A stretch of 6,950 nt of DNA, from assembly GCA_946184715.1 (NCBI GenBank), contig CAMHGU010000119.1, positions 1-6,950 of the forward strand, read 5' to 3'. The notes beneath the pieces are model-generated. The model searched no databases, had not been told where the DNA came from, and saw nothing but the letters and a program-made list of their open reading frames with translations. A program made the translations under genes and the position numbers. The stretch comes from an uncultured bacterium (GTDB lineage: Bacteria; Bacteroidota; Bacteroidia; Bacteroidales; Muribaculaceae). Shown here piece by piece: positions 6,701 through 6,950 of the stretch. Positions within the stretch are counted from its first letter, which is position 1; every line of letters starts with the position of its first letter.

Positions 6701-6833
6701 TTTCGTAGGTGACGGTGACGGTCTTCCCGTCGCTGTTCTTGTTGTAGCACAATTTGCCCACTTTGAAGTCGTAGGCCGCGCTGCTTGCTACGGCGCCGAG
6801 AAGGATTAGTGATAGAAGCAATCTGCGTAACAT
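3780..6833 (-). CDS. Secreted BspA-family leucine-rich-repeat protein with C-terminal dockerin
   Basis: The 1017-residue product is a secreted, probably surface-associated repeat protein; the ligand is unknown. Residues 1 to about 20 form a Sec signal peptide (MLRRLLLSLILLGAVASSAA) without a lipobox cysteine. A short N-terminal segment (21-73) follows. Most of 74-905 is LRR_5/BspA-type repeats of about 23 residues (pattern xxIxIPxxVTxIGxxAFxGCxxL). Six of these are interrupted by a WNA module leading to an FGxxVxxIPxxLC segment, with tryptophans at 184, 305, 426, 566, 637 and 832. A variant repeat (729-765, DLAAWC to LYLNG) is known from other BspA-like proteins. A linker (906-960) leads to two dockerin-type repeats with calcium ligands D964/N966/D968/D972/D975 and D994/N996/D998/D1002/D1005. 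No T9SS C-terminal sorting tail is visible. The gene has its own promoter and terminator. BspA relatives mediate adhesion; that role here is inference. Confidence 0.93.
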   Translation of the reverse strand: MLRRLLLSLILLGAVASSAAYDFKVGKLCYNKNSDGKTVTVTYENSPMPSYTSLSGTVAIPANVANGGTTYAVTAIGANAFAECAAITGVTLPASLKSIGMQAFLRCTGLTAVTVPAAVTEIGRGAFWGCGALKSATLNAGLTLIDEFAFYQCTSLASIVIPTTLTTINKQAFSDCAALSKVTWNAISCAGNASISGGIFDGTTASSITSFAFGSQVTKIPEMLCDGLSKVTSITLPASLTEIGSRAFAGCYALTSIVVPNAVTKIGSGAFLACKGLKTATIGTGVTQMGSQEFLGCDALTAINWNAKSYPDVSSNRLSPLFALQGSGNVKITFGSSVTRIPDFLCYEATGITSAVMPSGLKTIGYAAFYHCTGLTSAAIPSTTTSIEALAFQGCTALTGVTIPASVASIGTSAFTECTGLKSVAWNATNCADASGRGPFELLSGITTFTFGNTVKHIPAYLCNGLTGLTAVTIPNSVTSIGSYAFTGCTKLTTVTLSTALTTIGSYAFARCSGLTSIALPATLTTIDMCGFQNCTGLKSVTVPAAMTTMGSSVFEGCTGLTSVAWNAASCGIVASAPPFKGLSSITAFTFGNTVNHIPAYLCNGLSGLATVTLGTGITEVGSYAFTGCSALATVKWNAIDCASAPFRALSSITSFTLGNQVKTIPAEMCYNLNHLASIDLPASVTTIGSFAFYGCAALRSINIPAKVTSIGGNAFSGCSALTSARITDLAAWCRIAFRGGDSNPLTLAHSLYLNGTKVANLAIPEGVTEIADYAFSGGDITGVTLPATIATIGAHAFRDCSGLQSIVIPESVTAVGRNAFTGCAGLTTVKWNARTCPDVTPPVQSYSPLSGLNGLTSIDFGHQVERIPRFLCYGLTGLTSAGIGRSVAEIGEQAFSGCTALALIKAYPDPSAVTLKAVNVFNGVSRATCRLHVLPVYTADYSTAPVWREFSCIIGDLNEVTGDLNGDNSVDSSDVSILLEMVLAGGVVPIAADINEDGALDSSDVAILLEMVLAGE
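3787..3899 (-). repeat. Direct repeat encoding the two dockerin calcium-binding segments
   Basis: A 23-bp sequence is identical at 3787-3809 and 3877-3899, exactly 90 bp (30 codons) apart. It encodes the shared helix LLEMVLAG of the two dockerin repeats. Both repeats also carry the same Ser-Ser pair (S973-S974 and S1003-S1004) at the positions that in clostridial dockerins contact cohesin. The identity at DNA level points to a fairly recent duplication or gene-conversion event within the domain, or to strong constraint on both halves. Confidence 0.85.
4947..5489 (-). repeat. 420-bp-spaced duplicated LRR super-unit in the BspA-family gene
   Basis: Residues 449-489 (5367-5489) and 589-629 (4947-5069) are 30/41 identical and lie exactly 140 residues (420 bp) apart. 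They share FTFGNTV, HIPAYLCNGL and GSYAFTGC. The similarity at DNA level continues into the neighbouring WNA modules, for example around 5041-5100 versus 5461-5520. This marks an internal duplication of a super-unit, younger than the more diverged modules elsewhere in the gene, whose tryptophans are 121, 121, 71 and 195 residues apart. Confidence 0.75.
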
Positions 6834-6897
6834 AATAATAACGATTCAGGTTGAGGTTAAAAGGGTGAAAATTAGGCCCGAAGGCTTTTCTTCATCG

Positions 6898-6928
6898 CAA
6901 ATGTAGCGATAATAATCGGCACGGGCAA
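6898..6928 (-). promoter_or_regulatory. Promoter of the BspA-family gene
   Basis: On the minus strand a -33 TTG (6926-6928, in context CTTG) and a perfect -7 element TACATTTG (6898-6905) are separated by 20 bp. Transcription should start near 6892-6894, giving a leader of about 59 nt before the ATG at 6831-6833. The leader has no Shine-Dalgarno site; the start is preceded by ATCGTTATTATT. A minimal GCC-UUCG-GGC hairpin is possible early in the leader but too short to weigh. Confidence 0.82.
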
Positions 6929-6950
6929 GTCTTTGCGCTTAAAAAGCCGC

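Noticed and set aside
6872..6895. A seven-codon mini-ORF (MKKSLRA, TAA) just downstream of the -7 box of the BspA-family promoter.
   Set aside because: Its ATG lies only 2 nt past the -7 element, probably at or upstream of the transcription start, so it is unlikely to be in the mRNA or translated.
6937..6950. A minus-strand GCGGCTTTTT at the right edge that could be the end of a terminator of an upstream gene.
   Set aside because: The 5' arm would lie outside the window, so the hairpin cannot be shown.

Overview
The window reads as a chromosomal segment from a Bacteroidales bacterium, probably of gut type; a Muribaculaceae-like lineage is my guess, and I cannot fix the genus. The evidence is threefold. 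First, three promoters match the Bacteroidetes -33/-7 pattern (TTG, 20 bp, TAnnTTTG). Second, starts are preceded by A/T-rich sequence rather than Shine-Dalgarno sites. Third, the proteins resemble Bacteroidales ThrRS, IF3 and BspA-type leucine-rich-repeat proteins. All confident genes lie on the minus strand, so the biology reads from high to low coordinates.

Layout in transcription order. (1) At the right edge a promoter (6898-6928) drives a 1017-residue secreted BspA-family repeat protein (3780-6833). It has a signal peptide, many LRR_5-type repeats, six inserted WNA modules and a C-terminal pair of dockerin-type calcium-binding repeats. A GC-rich hairpin terminator (3720-3747) ends it. 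(2) A second promoter (3643-3673), preceded by a 9-bp-period tandem CTATAG array, starts the translation operon thrS-infC-rpmI-rplT. This encodes threonyl-tRNA synthetase, initiation factor IF3 and ribosomal proteins bL35 and bL20. The operon ends at a strong terminator (224-249). (3) A third promoter (128-158) points off the left edge into a gene that is at most barely entered here.

The housekeeping operon has the classic order, and its untranslated parts are the most interesting sequence in the window. The short thrS leader folds into a hairpin whose loop reads CU-CGU-AG, like the anticodon loop of a tRNA-Thr. That suggests a ThrRS autoregulatory operator comparable to the E. coli one. The gaps before rpmI and before rplT are unusually long (87 and 117 nt). 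Both contain plausible RNA structure, and the second is a candidate site for bL20 feedback. These regulatory readings are inferences from sequence and need comparative support. I found no CRISPR array, tRNA, rRNA or insertion sequence.
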